From NCBI RefSeq assembly GCF_000702665.1, contig NZ_JNJA01000007.1, positions 1-64,000 on the forward strand: DNA of 64,000 nt. Reading direction: 5' to 3'. The DNA is from Solidesulfovibrio alcoholivorans DSM 5433 (GTDB taxonomy: Bacteria > Desulfobacterota > Desulfovibrionia > Desulfovibrionales > Desulfovibrionaceae). The position numbers and the translations under genes were made by a program. The notes beneath the pieces are model-generated. The model searched no databases. It was not told the origin of the DNA and worked only from the letters and a program-made list of their open reading frames with translations. Below, one piece after another: positions 17,140 through 25,490 of the stretch (its first letter is position 1; every line of letters starts with the position of its first letter).

Positions 17140-17430
17140 GAAGATCCCGTGGCACCGCGCCAACAGGATCACTTTGTGATAGGGGCTTTTGGAAGGATTT
17201 TAGGGGGTTAGGTCACGCTTTTGGCGTGTCAAGCAAGTGCTCTCCCCCTGAGCTACGCTCCTAGATTCAAAATCAGGGAAGGGTATATCTACTCAGAACT
17301 CTTCCCCAAGTCAACCCCAAATTTTCCGTTTCCCAGATTTTTTCGGGGACCAACCCGTTAGCGCTTGTTGGCTCGTCGTTGGCGAGGTGGGTAAGTACGA
17401 TTTCTGGCCGGGGAGGTCAAGGGGAAAGTT
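17140..17430 (-). repeat. Repeat R1 copy 2: half tRNA-Val(GAC)-like sequence with both flanks
   Basis: On the minus strand 17262-17223 reads AGGAGCGTAGCTCAGGGGGA then GAGCACTTGCTTGACACGCC: acceptor strand, D-arm, anticodon stem CTTGC and loop TTGACAC with anticodon GAC. The 3' half (T-arm, acceptor, CCA) is absent. Flanks on both sides match copy 3 (38870-39190); the 5'-side flank also matches copy 1. It cannot be a functional tRNA gene as it stands. The remaining 17430-17609 is AT-rich leader of the chemoreceptor gene. Confidence 0.7.
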
Positions 17431-17609
17431 TGGGAAAAGTGCTGTTGGCACTTATGTTAAATTTAACTTATGCCAAATTTGACTAGTTCTTTCGCATTAA
17501 TTAATTATAGATATTACTTGCCCTCGGTCCCAAAATTGTGGTAAAAAATTACCAGACTGTGGCTCTAATCTCAGATCAATACAGTACGCTCCTAAAAGGA
17601 TTTTTTGTT

Positions 17610-19745
17610 ATGAAGATTTCCAGCAAGTTAATCGTTCTCGTAGCGATCCCACTCATCGCATTCTTAGCAATCAGTTTTGTCTATACAAAAATCAGCATTG
17701 ATGAATCTCGTGTTATAGACGATATGGCGCTTAATACAAAGCTTTTTGTGGCAGTATCCGACTTGGTACACGAGTTACAAAAAGAACGAGGGCGTACGTC
17801 GATGTATCTCTCCGGTGGTTCTCAAGACGATATGGCCAACCAGAGAAAATCTTCGACTAGCCAAATTTCACCTGTGATTAATGAATTAAAAACCGCGAAA
17901 GTCAGCGAAAGTATAAAAAACTCAACATCTCAAGCAATATCAGAGATTGATAAAATTCGAAACCGAGCTGACTCAAAAGGCTCGACAAAAGAAATTTTTG
18001 ATGCTTACGGACAAATAATTGCGACGTTAATGGCAACTGAAACTGCTATTGCAAACTCAAAAACTACACGAGGATTCGGAAAAGCATTAACAACAATCAT
18101 AATACTAGAAACTGCCAAGGAAAACGCTGGAAAACTCAGAGCCACTCTCTCTGGGATACTCACTTTAGACAAACCAATAAACGAAGACATGCTTACTCGC
18201 CTCATAACGTTTAAGTCCAACATTGATGCAAATCTTGATTCAAAGGCTATGGCTTTGAGTTCACAGGCCAACACTCTGCTCGACGAAAGCAAAAAGTCAC
18301 AAGCCTGGACTGACACAAACAAAACATTCAACACAGTCTTGACCAAAGCGAACGACGGGAACTTTGGAATAAATAGCAAAGAATTCTTATCCACAATAAC
18401 GAGAGTTGTCGACTCGTTAAACGCGGTAAGAACGAAGGAAATGGCTTCCATTGCTGCAAATCTTTTAAAGATTCAGGATGAAATATCTTCTGCCTTAATA
18501 CGAGTTTTCTGTGGCGTTGGTTTTACACTAATCTTGTCATTATCAGCCGCATACTTACTTGCGCGCTCGATAACTCACCCCATTAACCATCTAATTTTTT
18601 ACGCAAAAGAAGTATCGGACGGAAACTTTGACGCCAATATTAACGAAAAGTTTTCACACGAACTCGGGAGCTTAAAATCATCTTTAAACGTGATGATTTC
18701 AAACTTAAAATCTAAAATTGCGGAAGCAGAAGCAAATAGCCAAAAAGCTGAAGAAGAGTCCAAGCACGCCAATGTTGCTATGAAAGAAGCTGAAGAAGCA
18801 AAAGCACTTGCTGAACATGCAAAAGCTGAAGGCATGACTGCAGCTGCTAACTCTATAGAAAGTGTCGTAGAAATTGTTAGCTCTGCATCAGAAGAGTTAT
18901 CGGCACAGATAGAACAATCGACTCAAGGGGCTGAAATTCAGTCACAACGAGTAGCAGAAACTGCGACTGCCATGGAACAAATGAACGCTACGGTTATGGA
19001 AGTAGCGAAGAATGCTTCTCAGGCGGCAGAAACCGCAGACCAAGCTAAACATCAAGCACAAGATGGATCTACTGTGGTGACTGAAGTTGTCACAGGTATT
19101 GCTGAAGTAGAATCTACAGCTCTTGAATTGAAAAACGATATGACTTTACTTGGAAAACGAGCTCTAGAAATTGGGCAAGTTCTTAATGTTATTTCAGATA
19201 TTGCTGACCAGACAAACCTTCTTGCCCTCAATGCAGCGATTGAAGCTGCTCGGGCAGGTGATGCAGGACGAGGATTTGCCGTAGTAGCTGATGAAGTTCG
19301 GAAATTGGCAGAGAAGACCATGACCGCGACGAAGGAAGTAGGCGATGCGATCAGGGGCATCCAGAACGAAGCCAATAAAAACATTGGAAACGTTGATTTA
19401 GCAGTAAAAAGGATCAGTTCGGTTACGATTCTAGCGACAAAAGCAGGTGATTCTCTCAATGAAATTGTCACGCTTGTTGATTTAACTACGGATCAAGTGC
19501 GGGCTATCGCAACAGCTTCCGAACAACAATCCGCAACTAGCGAAGAGATCAACCGAAGCATTGAAGACGTCAACAGGGTTTCCATGGAAACCTCCGATGG
19601 AATGAGACAATCGGCACAGGCAGTCGGTGAGTTGGCCACTCAGGCACAGGTCCTAAAGCGACTCATTGATGAGATGAAGTCGGACGGTGGTTCTAGTGCG
19701 TCTGCTCTTCCTGCCGGCAAGAAGTCACTTGCACTAGGGAAATAA
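17610..19745 (+). CDS. NIT-domain methyl-accepting chemotaxis protein 1
   Basis: A 711 aa transmembrane chemoreceptor. TM1 is at about 6-27 ([20 protein letters not shown]). The periplasmic region 35-295 is a NIT (nitrate/nitrite-sensing type) domain, with the hallmark [22 protein letters not shown]2 is near 300-322, HAMP near 322-378, then a coiled coil and the signalling tip around 530-570 ([20 protein letters not shown]). ATG 17610 is chosen because aaaagga lies ten bases upstream; an open extension to 17538 has no homology. The tail ends KKSLALGK with no CheR-binding pentapeptide. It is followed by a GC-rich hairpin and a 112 aa companion gene, as are three other receptors here. Closely related to the receptor at 44473-46611. 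The ligand is inferred only from the NIT name. Confidence 0.93.
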   Translation: MKISSKLIVLVAIPLIAFLAISFVYTKISIDESRVIDDMALNTKLFVAVSDLVHELQKERGRTSMYLSGGSQDDMANQRKSSTSQISPVINELKTAKVSESIKNSTSQAISEIDKIRNRADSKGSTKEIFDAYGQIIATLMATETAIANSKTTRGFGKALTTIIILETAKENAGKLRATLSGILTLDKPINEDMLTRLITFKSNIDANLDSKAMALSSQANTLLDESKKSQAWTDTNKTFNTVLTKANDGNFGINSKEFLSTITRVVDSLNAVRTKEMASIAANLLKIQDEISSALIRVFCGVGFTLILSLSAAYLLARSITHPINHLIFYAKEVSDGNFDANINEKFSHELGSLKSSLNVMISNLKSKIAEAEANSQKAEEESKHANVAMKEAEEAKALAEHAKAEGMTAAANSIESVVEIVSSASEELSAQIEQSTQGAEIQSQRVAETATAMEQMNATVMEVAKNASQAAETADQAKHQAQDGSTVVTEVVTGIAEVESTALELKNDMTLLGKRALEIGQVLNVISDIADQTNLLALNAAIEAARAGDAGRGFAVVADEVRKLAEKTMTATKEVGDAIRGIQNEANKNIGNVDLAVKRISSVTILATKAGDSLNEIVTLVDLTTDQVRAIATASEQQSATSEEINRSIEDVNRVSMETSDGMRQSAQAVGELATQAQVLKRLIDEMKSDGGSSASALPAGKKSLALGK

Positions 19746-19831
19746 TGATGGAAAATAATATTTAAGCATATCAACCTACTGTCTGATCCGTTAGTGCATA
19801 TCGTCAGTAGAAGCTTTGGCCAAGATCAACT

Positions 19832-19873
19832 GGGGTGAGTTCATATTATCTGAAAGACATTTGAGCTCACCCC
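19832..19873 (+). promoter_or_regulatory. Hairpin between receptor and companion gene
   Basis: GGGGTGAG...CTCACCCC inverted repeat ending 18 bases before the 19892 ATG, with no T-run. It may stabilise or attenuate the mRNA. Equivalent hairpins lie at 46742, 50617 and 58750 in the same position relative to receptor genes. Confidence 0.5.
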
Positions 19874-19891
19874 CCAACCCTCAGAAAAAAT

Positions 19892-20230
19892 ATGCCCTAC
19901 AAAGATCTTAGATTTATATCAAACGGCATTCTCGGCGAAACATATCCGTCCTCTTTTGAACGAAAGGTTCTACTCGTCATGTATTATTCTGAATTGTTAG
20001 CAATCAACTTTGAAGAGATCGAAAGTTTCCTGAATATGTATAGCAGGAAAAAGCTGCTCAAGATTTTTTATTTAGACATAAACTTTGTTGAACATATTTA
20101 CACTGAGTTTGTAAACTCAGGGATAGACACCATATTGCCTAAAATTTTCGATAGGCTCATAAAGATCCAAGAACTACTCCACCAGAGAGAAATGCTTAAA
20201 TCTTGTGATACTTTGGGACTCGCCCAATAA
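19892..20230 (+). CDS. Chemoreceptor-linked small protein S1a
   Basis: A 112 aa helical protein with no signal or membrane segment. It is paralogous to 46790-47128 (both MPY..(L/I)..IS.(G/S)ILG, F-E-(R/K)-K, an L...MYYSELL-type helix, F-V-E-x-I-Y and a final AQ) and has a similar pattern of landmarks to the 115 aa proteins at 50660 and 58827 (ILG/LLG, then LA-x-Y, then E at matching spacing). All four follow a receptor gene after a hairpin. No Shine-Dalgarno is visible, so translation may be coupled or regulated by the upstream hairpin. Not a known Che protein as far as I can tell; an adaptor or phosphatase role is speculation. Confidence 0.75.
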   Translation: MPYKDLRFISNGILGETYPSSFERKVLLVMYYSELLAINFEEIESFLNMYSRKKLLKIFYLDINFVEHIYTEFVNSGIDTILPKIFDRLIKIQELLHQREMLKSCDTLGLAQ

Positions 20231-20379
20231 GTGCTTTTCAGTCCAGTCAAAAACGAAAGAAAACTCGTATTTAGAAAAATTGCATTATTTTGAACAGATA
20301 TATATGCTGTACAGCCCTAATCACCCCCCCTGCACTGAAACGGAGCGTTTTACGGGACAATAGCACGGAACAGGACGGA

Positions 20380-20725
20380 AAAATGGCAGGATCCTGCCAT
20401 TGGACATGGGTGATTTTGCTCCGAAATGCCTTCCAGTTGGCCATCAGCTGAAAATCAAAAGTTCCAGTAAACTGGACTTTCCAACTACCTATATTTTCCT
20501 AGTTTTTCTCTCAGCAAACAGCTCCAGCCCTTACTTTAGGAGTTTTGGGAATTGGTCTTTTCTCCGTCCCCCCCCTCCCCTGCTCTTTACCGGGCCTGTC
20601 CTGGATTTTTTCCAATCGTCCCCCTGGTTGGGCTTCCCCCGGGCCAAAATCCCAGGGAATCGCATCCTACACCTAATGTCCGATTTCCATAGGGCTCTGT
20701 CCAGTCCAATTCCCAACCCATCCTA
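20380..20725 (+). repeat. Repeat R2 copy a: intergenic element with palindromes
   Basis: Starts with the palindrome GGCAGGATCCTGCC (20385-20398), then a conserved segment ending gaaaatcaaaagttccag, the hairpin CCAGTAAACTGGAC followed by a T-rich tract (tagtttttctctcagcaaa), then a GC-rich block with gggcttcccccgggcc and cgatttccatagggctc. Related copies lie at 21385, 44080, 47340 and 55490, always between motility/sensory genes. No supported gene inside. Confidence 0.7.
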
Positions 20726-20731
20726 CATCTT

Positions 20732-21193
20732 CTACAACACAAGCTTAAACTTGTTAGCACTTCCTAGGTCGTTAACTACCTCCTCAATAACTTGCCTTGT
20801 GGCTGGCTTTGTCAAATAAAATGTAGCTCCACCGGAATGGTAAGCTTCGACCACACTCTTAGGGTCATCGAGAATCGTAAGCATCACAACGGCAGTCTCT
20901 TTTAGTTTGTCTATTTTGTTTTCTTTTTCTATTCTGCGAATATTTCTAAGCGCTTCTTGTCCATCCATTTCAGGCATTATAATATCCATGAAAATCAGAT
21001 CATAGGGTCTTTTGTCATTCAACGACTGGACGAAGAACTCAACGGCTTCTGAGCCATTAGACGCAACATCTACACAGCAATGACTATTCAAAATACTTTT
21101 CATAACTATCTGGCTCGCGACTTCATCATCGACCACCAACACCCTCACTTGCGCCTCCTCCTGGGCCAAGAAATCAGTGTCACCCAGTATCAT
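20732..21193 (-). CDS. Stand-alone response regulator receiver (CheY-like)
   Basis: A 153 aa single-domain receiver. Residues about 16-140 hold the phosphoacceptor pattern: acidic pair in VLVVDDE, phospho-Asp in LIFMDIIMPEMDG, Thr in VVMLTI and Lys in FYLTKPAT. There is no output domain, so it would act as a CheY-like or phosphorelay protein. An insert in the loop after the phospho-Asp (RRIEKENKIDKLKE) makes it slightly longer than CheY. The first ~15 residues precede the domain and an internal start is possible. It lies alone on the minus strand between two copies of repeat R2. Confidence 0.88.
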   Translation of the reverse strand: MILGDTDFLAQEEAQVRVLVVDDEVASQIVMKSILNSHCCVDVASNGSEAVEFFVQSLNDKRPYDLIFMDIIMPEMDGQEALRNIRRIEKENKIDKLKETAVVMLTILDDPKSVVEAYHSGGATFYLTKPATRQVIEEVVNDLGSANKFKLVL

Positions 21194-21384
21194 TCTAATA
21201 TCACATTTTCATAAAACATTGTCCAGACTCACTGGAGCAGGGTGAGCTAATAGCGAAAGGAAATGGAATTTGGAAAAAAATTATCATTGCAAAGTATTAA
21301 CATCGAAAACACTAAACTACTATGCTTCTGGACTAGGTGCAGGCCAATTTCAGTTACGATAGCCACCAATCCGGGCTGACAAAT
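21194..21384. other. Intergenic stretch
   Basis: AT-rich, no supported gene; leader of the receiver gene on the minus strand. It runs directly into repeat R2 copy b. Confidence 0.4.
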
Positions 21385-21640
21385 CGCAGGATCCTGCCAT
21401 TGAACACGCGTGTTTTAGTTCTAAAAAGTCATCCAGCCGGCCATCATCTGAAAATCAAAAGTTCCAGCAAACTGGAACTTTTCAACTATCAGTAATGACA
21501 TAGTTTTTCTCTCAGCGAACAGCCCAAACCCCTCCCTGGGGAAATCTGAGGTTGGGCTTTTTCAATCGCCGGGGTCTTGAGGTTCCCCCTGGGTCAAAAT
21601 CTTAGAAAACATCAACCTACACTAGATTCTTTACACATAA
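21385..21640 (+). repeat. Repeat R2 copy b
   Basis: CGCAGGATCCTGCC, then gccggccatcatctgaaaat, the hairpin TTCCAGCAAACTGGAA with T-rich tract and tagtttttctctcagc. Same order of blocks as copy a, without the full GC-rich tail. Confidence 0.7.
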
Positions 21641-21662
21641 CACGTGCCACAAGGATATTCTT

Positions 21663-21902
21663 CTACATCGTTAACGCATCGACGATAAATCTATAATTCA
21701 TTTTTCCCAGACTTCGCCTGCATTGCAGCACTTGAAACAAGTCAGTTGGACTCAAAACAAGCCCCTCAAGAATAAAATATGCAAAGTTGGCATCCTCTAT
21801 AGAAATCTCTTCAGGCCCAGTGACTATGTCAGTACGGCCATGCTTTATTAAACTTCTCAAAAGTGCAATATCATCTTCTGTCGCTAAAGCTTGAGATTGC
21901 AT
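21663..21902 (-). CDS. Small helical protein, unknown
   Basis: A 79 aa protein beginning MQSQALATEDDIALLRSLIK. An upstream ATG at 21932 would add Arg/Gly-rich residues encoded by repeat sequence and is not favoured. The segment ISIEDANFAYFILEGLVLSP faintly resembles the central helix of the receptor-linked S proteins, but not enough to assign it to that family. No ribosome binding site is obvious, so the call is tentative. Confidence 0.45.
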   Translation of the reverse strand: MQSQALATEDDIALLRSLIKHGRTDIVTGPEEISIEDANFAYFILEGLVLSPTDLFQVLQCRRSLGKMNYRFIVDALTM

Positions 21903-21921
21903 CCGTGCTCGCCCCCCCCTT

Positions 21922-22120
21922 GGCCTGCCCACCCGGACACCCCGCTAATTCGCGCCCTAGGCCCCCTTCCTGGGGCTCTTCCAGTCATCCCCTTGGTTAG
22001 GCTTCCCCCGGGCCAAAATCCCAGGAAATCGCGTCCTACACCCAACGTCCGATTTCCATAGGGCTCAGTCCAGCTAAAATTACCCAAGCTCCCGTGACCG
22101 CCCAACTGGTCCAGGCTATC
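21922..22120 (+). repeat. GC-rich repeat R4 copy 2
   Basis: Matches 3800-4015 at its beginning (cccggacaccccgct, cgcgccctaggccccc) and end (cccgtgaccg...ggtccaggctatcctt), and matches the GC-rich tail of R2 in the middle (ggcttcccccgggccaaaat). It directly precedes the second copy of the 75 aa gene family. Confidence 0.65.
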
Positions 22121-22148
22121 CTTCTGCTTAAAAAGTAAAGGAGGCCAT

Positions 22149-22376
22149 ATGGGTCAGAAAGATCATGATCTTCTTCAAACAAAGGACGAAATATTCAATG
22201 CTTTTCGTCCGATTGAACAGCTTTTCAAAATAATGGATACAAGTTCAGTCGAGATATACGGGCAACTAACGCGCTCATACGCCGATGTTGGAATTACACT
22301 GTGTCAAACTTTCCGTCAAAAGCTTGATACTATTTTAACTGCCAAATCTGGAGACACCCAAAATGACCACCGATAA
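22149..22376 (+). CDS. Small conserved protein, paralogue of 4050-4277
   Basis: A 75 aa soluble helical protein (MGQKDHDLLQTKDEIFNAF) sharing LFKIMDTSSVEIYG, the RSYADVGITLC segment and FRQKLDTIL with the 4050 product. Excellent ribosome binding site (aaaggagg). It overlaps the following DUF6573 gene by 14 bases. Family unknown. Confidence 0.78.
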   Translation: MGQKDHDLLQTKDEIFNAFRPIEQLFKIMDTSSVEIYGQLTRSYADVGITLCQTFRQKLDTILTAKSGDTQNDHR

Positions 22377-22752
22377 AGCTTTTGGAAACCTCATCTACAG
22401 CTACACCAGGGCACAGGCTATCGAGGACGGGGTGTTGGTCGATGTCACCGAGCAAGCGAAAGCCACCGGCTTCAAACTGCCCACGGTGGTCACCGACAAC
22501 CTGTATCATCATTATATAGAACCACCAGCGGGGCTGGCTGGCGAGGGGCAGTCCGTGACGGGCAGGCTCCACGACCTGCTGACGCTGGCGCTGTTTGCAG
22601 CCAAGAGGGCGGTCAACTCGGACAGGGTCTATTTCAAGGTGGCGTTCCTGATGACGCCAGGACACACGGAAACAGTCGAGGTCATTGCCCATATCGGCCC
22701 TGGCGACAGCGCGGAACCGGTCCTGACGATCATGTTGCCTGAGGACGATTAA
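22363..22752 (+). CDS. DUF6573 family protein
   Basis: A 129 aa soluble protein, GC-richer than its surroundings. The start YTRAQAIEDGVLVDVTEQAK followed by ATGFKLPTVVT is the typical DUF6573 pattern found on plasmids and phages; residues 60-90 (RLHDLLTLALFAAKRAV) form a helix and the end is beta-rich. Function unknown. It overlaps the end of the 75 aa gene and is followed after 20 bases by the next small gene with an aaggag site, suggesting an operon acquired from a mobile source. Confidence 0.75.
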   Translation: MTTDKAFGNLIYSYTRAQAIEDGVLVDVTEQAKATGFKLPTVVTDNLYHHYIEPPAGLAGEGQSVTGRLHDLLTLALFAAKRAVNSDRVYFKVAFLMTPGHTETVEVIAHIGPGDSAEPVLTIMLPEDD

Positions 22753-22772
22753 GAAAACTAAGGAGCTGAATC

Positions 22773-23012
22773 ATGAATCCTAATGTGCTTGAAACTCAAG
22801 CTATCCCACTTGCCGCAATAAGACCCATTCTTTCGGATGACATTTCGAAGAACAAAATCGACAGGATCATGATGGCGCTTCGTGGAAATGATCCTGACAG
22901 GAAATCCATTGACCTGACAGAAATCAGACCCCTGCTTCTTGAAGACTTTTCTGAAGCAGAAATCACCAGGGTAATGATGGCATTGAAACTCTCCCAGGCG
23001 AACCCCAATTAG
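22773..23012 (+). CDS. Small protein built of two internal repeats
   Basis: A 79 aa protein. Residues about 11-38 (IPLAAIRPILSDDISKNKID then RIMMALRG) and 46-73 (IDLTEIRPLLLEDFSEAEIT then RVMMALKL) are clear copies of one ~28-residue unit with matching I-x-L-x-x-I-R-P-(I/L)-L and (R)-x-M-M-A-L. Ribosome binding site aaggag is good. The family is not recognised; a helical dimer-like DNA- or protein-binding role is only a guess. Confidence 0.7.
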   Translation: MNPNVLETQAIPLAAIRPILSDDISKNKIDRIMMALRGNDPDRKSIDLTEIRPLLLEDFSEAEITRVMMALKLSQANPN

Positions 23013-23325
23013 CTGAGCAAGTAGATTTCATCGGGGCACGACAACTGCTCCTCCTGCCCGGTGACATCTTGCCTGATCCCAGCACCAGGATAGACGCTGT
23101 CGCTGGCTGAGGGTGATGCGGCGGGTCGGGAATTTACCCTGGCCCGCTTGTCACCGTGGTTGATCCTGAGCCACGGACCCGCCGCTGGCACCGATTACGC
23201 TCCCATCTCCCTACCCAAATTACTTTATTCGTCCCGGTGGCTGGCCCATGCGCCGCCTGGTTTCGATGTGCCACGCATCGATTCTATACGAAATCACGAT
23301 GAAATTGCTGCTTTTCATCTCGAAC
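23013..23325. other. Gene-free GC-rich stretch
   Basis: GC-rich, probably decayed coding DNA. A minus-strand frame ending ...TGQEEQLSCPDEIYLLS (stop at 23009-23011) may be the relic of a gene end but has no supported start. Confidence 0.35.
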
Positions 23326-23459
23326 CAAAGTGGTGATATCCTGAGAACAGGAGGCGACATACGGTAGTAAAGTGGGAAACTAAAAAGTCAGAAGCCGCGT
23401 TTTTGAGCACTGGATATTGGGAAATGGTGGTGAAGTGGGAAATAGTTAGTTCCAGGACC
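23326..23459 (+). repeat. Repeat R5 copy 2
   Basis: Shares aagtggtga, aagtgggaaac.aaaaagtc, gtttttgagcac and a closing ttccagg with 6863-6988. It lies at the start of element B. The remaining bases to 23625 are leader sequence. Confidence 0.5.
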
Positions 23460-23625
23460 ATGCCCATTCCACCCGCCACCGCGCACAGAGTCATGCCTAA
23501 TTTAGGGCTGGGTAGGAGGTAAACCGAAAATGGAGGAACCTGCACCACTCGGTTCTAGCTCAGGAGCATTGACAGCCCCCCAGCTAGGGTGCAAAAAAAG
23601 TTTCAAAAACCAAAGAGAGTTTGCA

Positions 23626-25329
23626 ATGGACAGCATCTATTCCTGGAAACCACGGTCTTGGATTGTCCCCCCCGAACTTAAGGACCCCCTCGTTCGATTT
23701 GAGATTCGCTGTGATTCAATCATCGAAAAAAACAAGCAGGGCAAATATATTACTCTTTTAATTTGTGGCGCTACTGGCGTTGGGAAAAGCATGTTTGCTG
23801 AACTATTTATTCACAAGTACCGTAAATACCGCCAGAACAGCAAAGTATTAGTTATAAATTGTTCAGCAATTCCAGAAACACTCTTAGAATCTGAGCTATT
23901 CGGTTACGACAAAGGCGCACACAGCACAGCTAAAGAAAAAAAGCTTGGTTTATTTGAGATAGTAGGCGATGGGGTTATCGTTTTAGAAGAACTTGGAGAA
24001 ATAAACAAAGAGCTTCAAGCAAAGTTACTAATTGCGATCGAAAACAGAACATTCATAAGAGTAGGCGGAACAACGCAAATTTCACTACAAGCACAGATAA
24101 TAGCCACAACAAACGTAGACAAGGATACTTTCAGAAAAGATTTTTGGTATAGGCTCGAGACTTTCACTGTTCCATCACTTTACGAAAGAAGATATGACAT
24201 CCTGTACTACATTAACCACTTTGATCCAGAACTTATGGGGTTGCTAACTGGGGGTGTTCTACTCGCACTCTTCTCCTACAATTGGCCAGGAAATGTTCGC
24301 GAAGTTGAGATGATGTGCAATTCAATTCGAGAAAATATCCAATATGCAAAGAAAAATAAATTTTTAAAGAAAAATAGCTTTGAGTTTGTTGTCCAGTCTT
24401 TCCAGAATCAACAATTCGGAGCCTTTTTTCGTCACAATCAAGATGTTAGCACATTCCAATTTGACAAGGCTCTTGGACTAGCCAGAAAAATGATCACAAA
24501 AAATATCAACGTAACCGGGATTGAAAAACTATTGAACGAATACATGCTGAGCCTTAATTGCTACAACCAGAAATTCAAGCTCGGTAATCTTAAATACCAA
24601 AACGAAGCAGAGGAATACACTCTTTCATACACTGGTGACAAAATAGCCATACATCAAAACAAATTTTTCGCCAACATCTACGGCGGGTTCTTAATATTTT
24701 GCTACATATTTATTCAAAATTCAACATCAAACAAAGATATACTAGACCTTGACAGCCACTTTAAACATAGCGACTTTGAAGATGAAGACAACAATATTGA
24801 TAAAATTCTTGCAAAAGAATTAAACGATAAAAATCTTATCCAAAAAAAAGACGCCCAAATTCCAGACAACACCAACTTCATTAATTTTATCAATATTACC
24901 AAAACGAAACTTCCTTCACTTTTGGACAACTTTTCGTATCTTGAAGAGCCAATGCAACCAATAATAATTGAATGTTTAAAATATCTCACTGGAATCACAA
25001 CAATAACGAACGAAGACATGAAAAATATTCGGAATTTGTTTTCTCGCAACAGAGATAATAAATTTCTTGCTGCATATTTTGAAGAAGAGACATTGGGCAA
25101 CGACGAGGAAGTTCCTATCGTTAATATATGTATTGATGACCTCCGTCCTCTTTACTACGAAACAGTTGCAAACGCGACAGGGTTAAGAGTGGGCAAGCAA
25201 AAGAAGATCGCTGAAATTTCCGGTCGGGACGAAAGCACCATTTCACAAGAGCTTAAAAAGTATGGATTAAATGAAAAGTTTGCTAATCCAAACTTTACAC
25301 CTCGAAAAAGAATTGTCATCCTGAAGTAG
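23626..25329 (+). CDS. Divergent sigma-54-activator-like AAA+ protein
   Basis: A 567 aa protein. Residues about 40-235 are an AAA+ domain of the bacterial enhancer-binding type: Walker A GATGVGKS (48-55), ESELFGYDKGA (88-98), Walker B-like VIVLEE (117-122), ATTN (160-163), FWYRLETF with the Arg finger, and NWPGNVREVE (219-228). The sigma-54-contacting GAFTGA loop is replaced by GAHSTA, and the Walker B Asp is Glu, so classical sigma-54 activation is doubtful. The long C-terminal part is unique and ends in an HTH (KKIAEISGRDESTISQELKKY). ATG 23626 is where homology begins; an open extension to 23530 is repeat-derived. It leads element B and could be a specialised ATP-dependent regulator of the TGT-like module downstream (inference). 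Confidence 0.8.
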   Translation: MDSIYSWKPRSWIVPPELKDPLVRFEIRCDSIIEKNKQGKYITLLICGATGVGKSMFAELFIHKYRKYRQNSKVLVINCSAIPETLLESELFGYDKGAHSTAKEKKLGLFEIVGDGVIVLEELGEINKELQAKLLIAIENRTFIRVGGTTQISLQAQIIATTNVDKDTFRKDFWYRLETFTVPSLYERRYDILYYINHFDPELMGLLTGGVLLALFSYNWPGNVREVEMMCNSIRENIQYAKKNKFLKKNSFEFVVQSFQNQQFGAFFRHNQDVSTFQFDKALGLARKMITKNINVTGIEKLLNEYMLSLNCYNQKFKLGNLKYQNEAEEYTLSYTGDKIAIHQNKFFANIYGGFLIFCYIFIQNSTSNKDILDLDSHFKHSDFEDEDNNIDKILAKELNDKNLIQKKDAQIPDNTNFINFINITKTKLPSLLDNFSYLEEPMQPIIIECLKYLTGITTITNEDMKNIRNLFSRNRDNKFLAAYFEEETLGNDEEVPIVNICIDDLRPLYYETVANATGLRVGKQKKIAEISGRDESTISQELKKYGLNEKFANPNFTPRKRIVILK

Positions 25330-25490
25330 TTTTTTCAATAAACCAAATAATTCTAAACAAATAGAGTGAAAATGGCTTTGGCATCCTCCTTGAAATGAAG
25401 AGGGTCAACAACGCGCATGGAACTCTTCATTGGGAAGAGATTTCAACGCACAGCCCTCTCCCCGACCGAGGGGATTCAATGGAGCTTACC

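Noticed and set aside
17440..17609. Sigma-54 or sigma-28 promoter before the NIT receptor
   Set aside because: ttggcacttatgttaaat resembles only half of a sigma-54 site, lacking the -12 TTGC, and no TAAA/GCCGATAA pair with the right spacing was found.
20400..20819. 139-codon plus-strand frame opposite the receiver gene
   Set aside because: Composed of repeat R2 and the antisense of the receiver; its copies at 47103 and 55670 do not conserve the frame.
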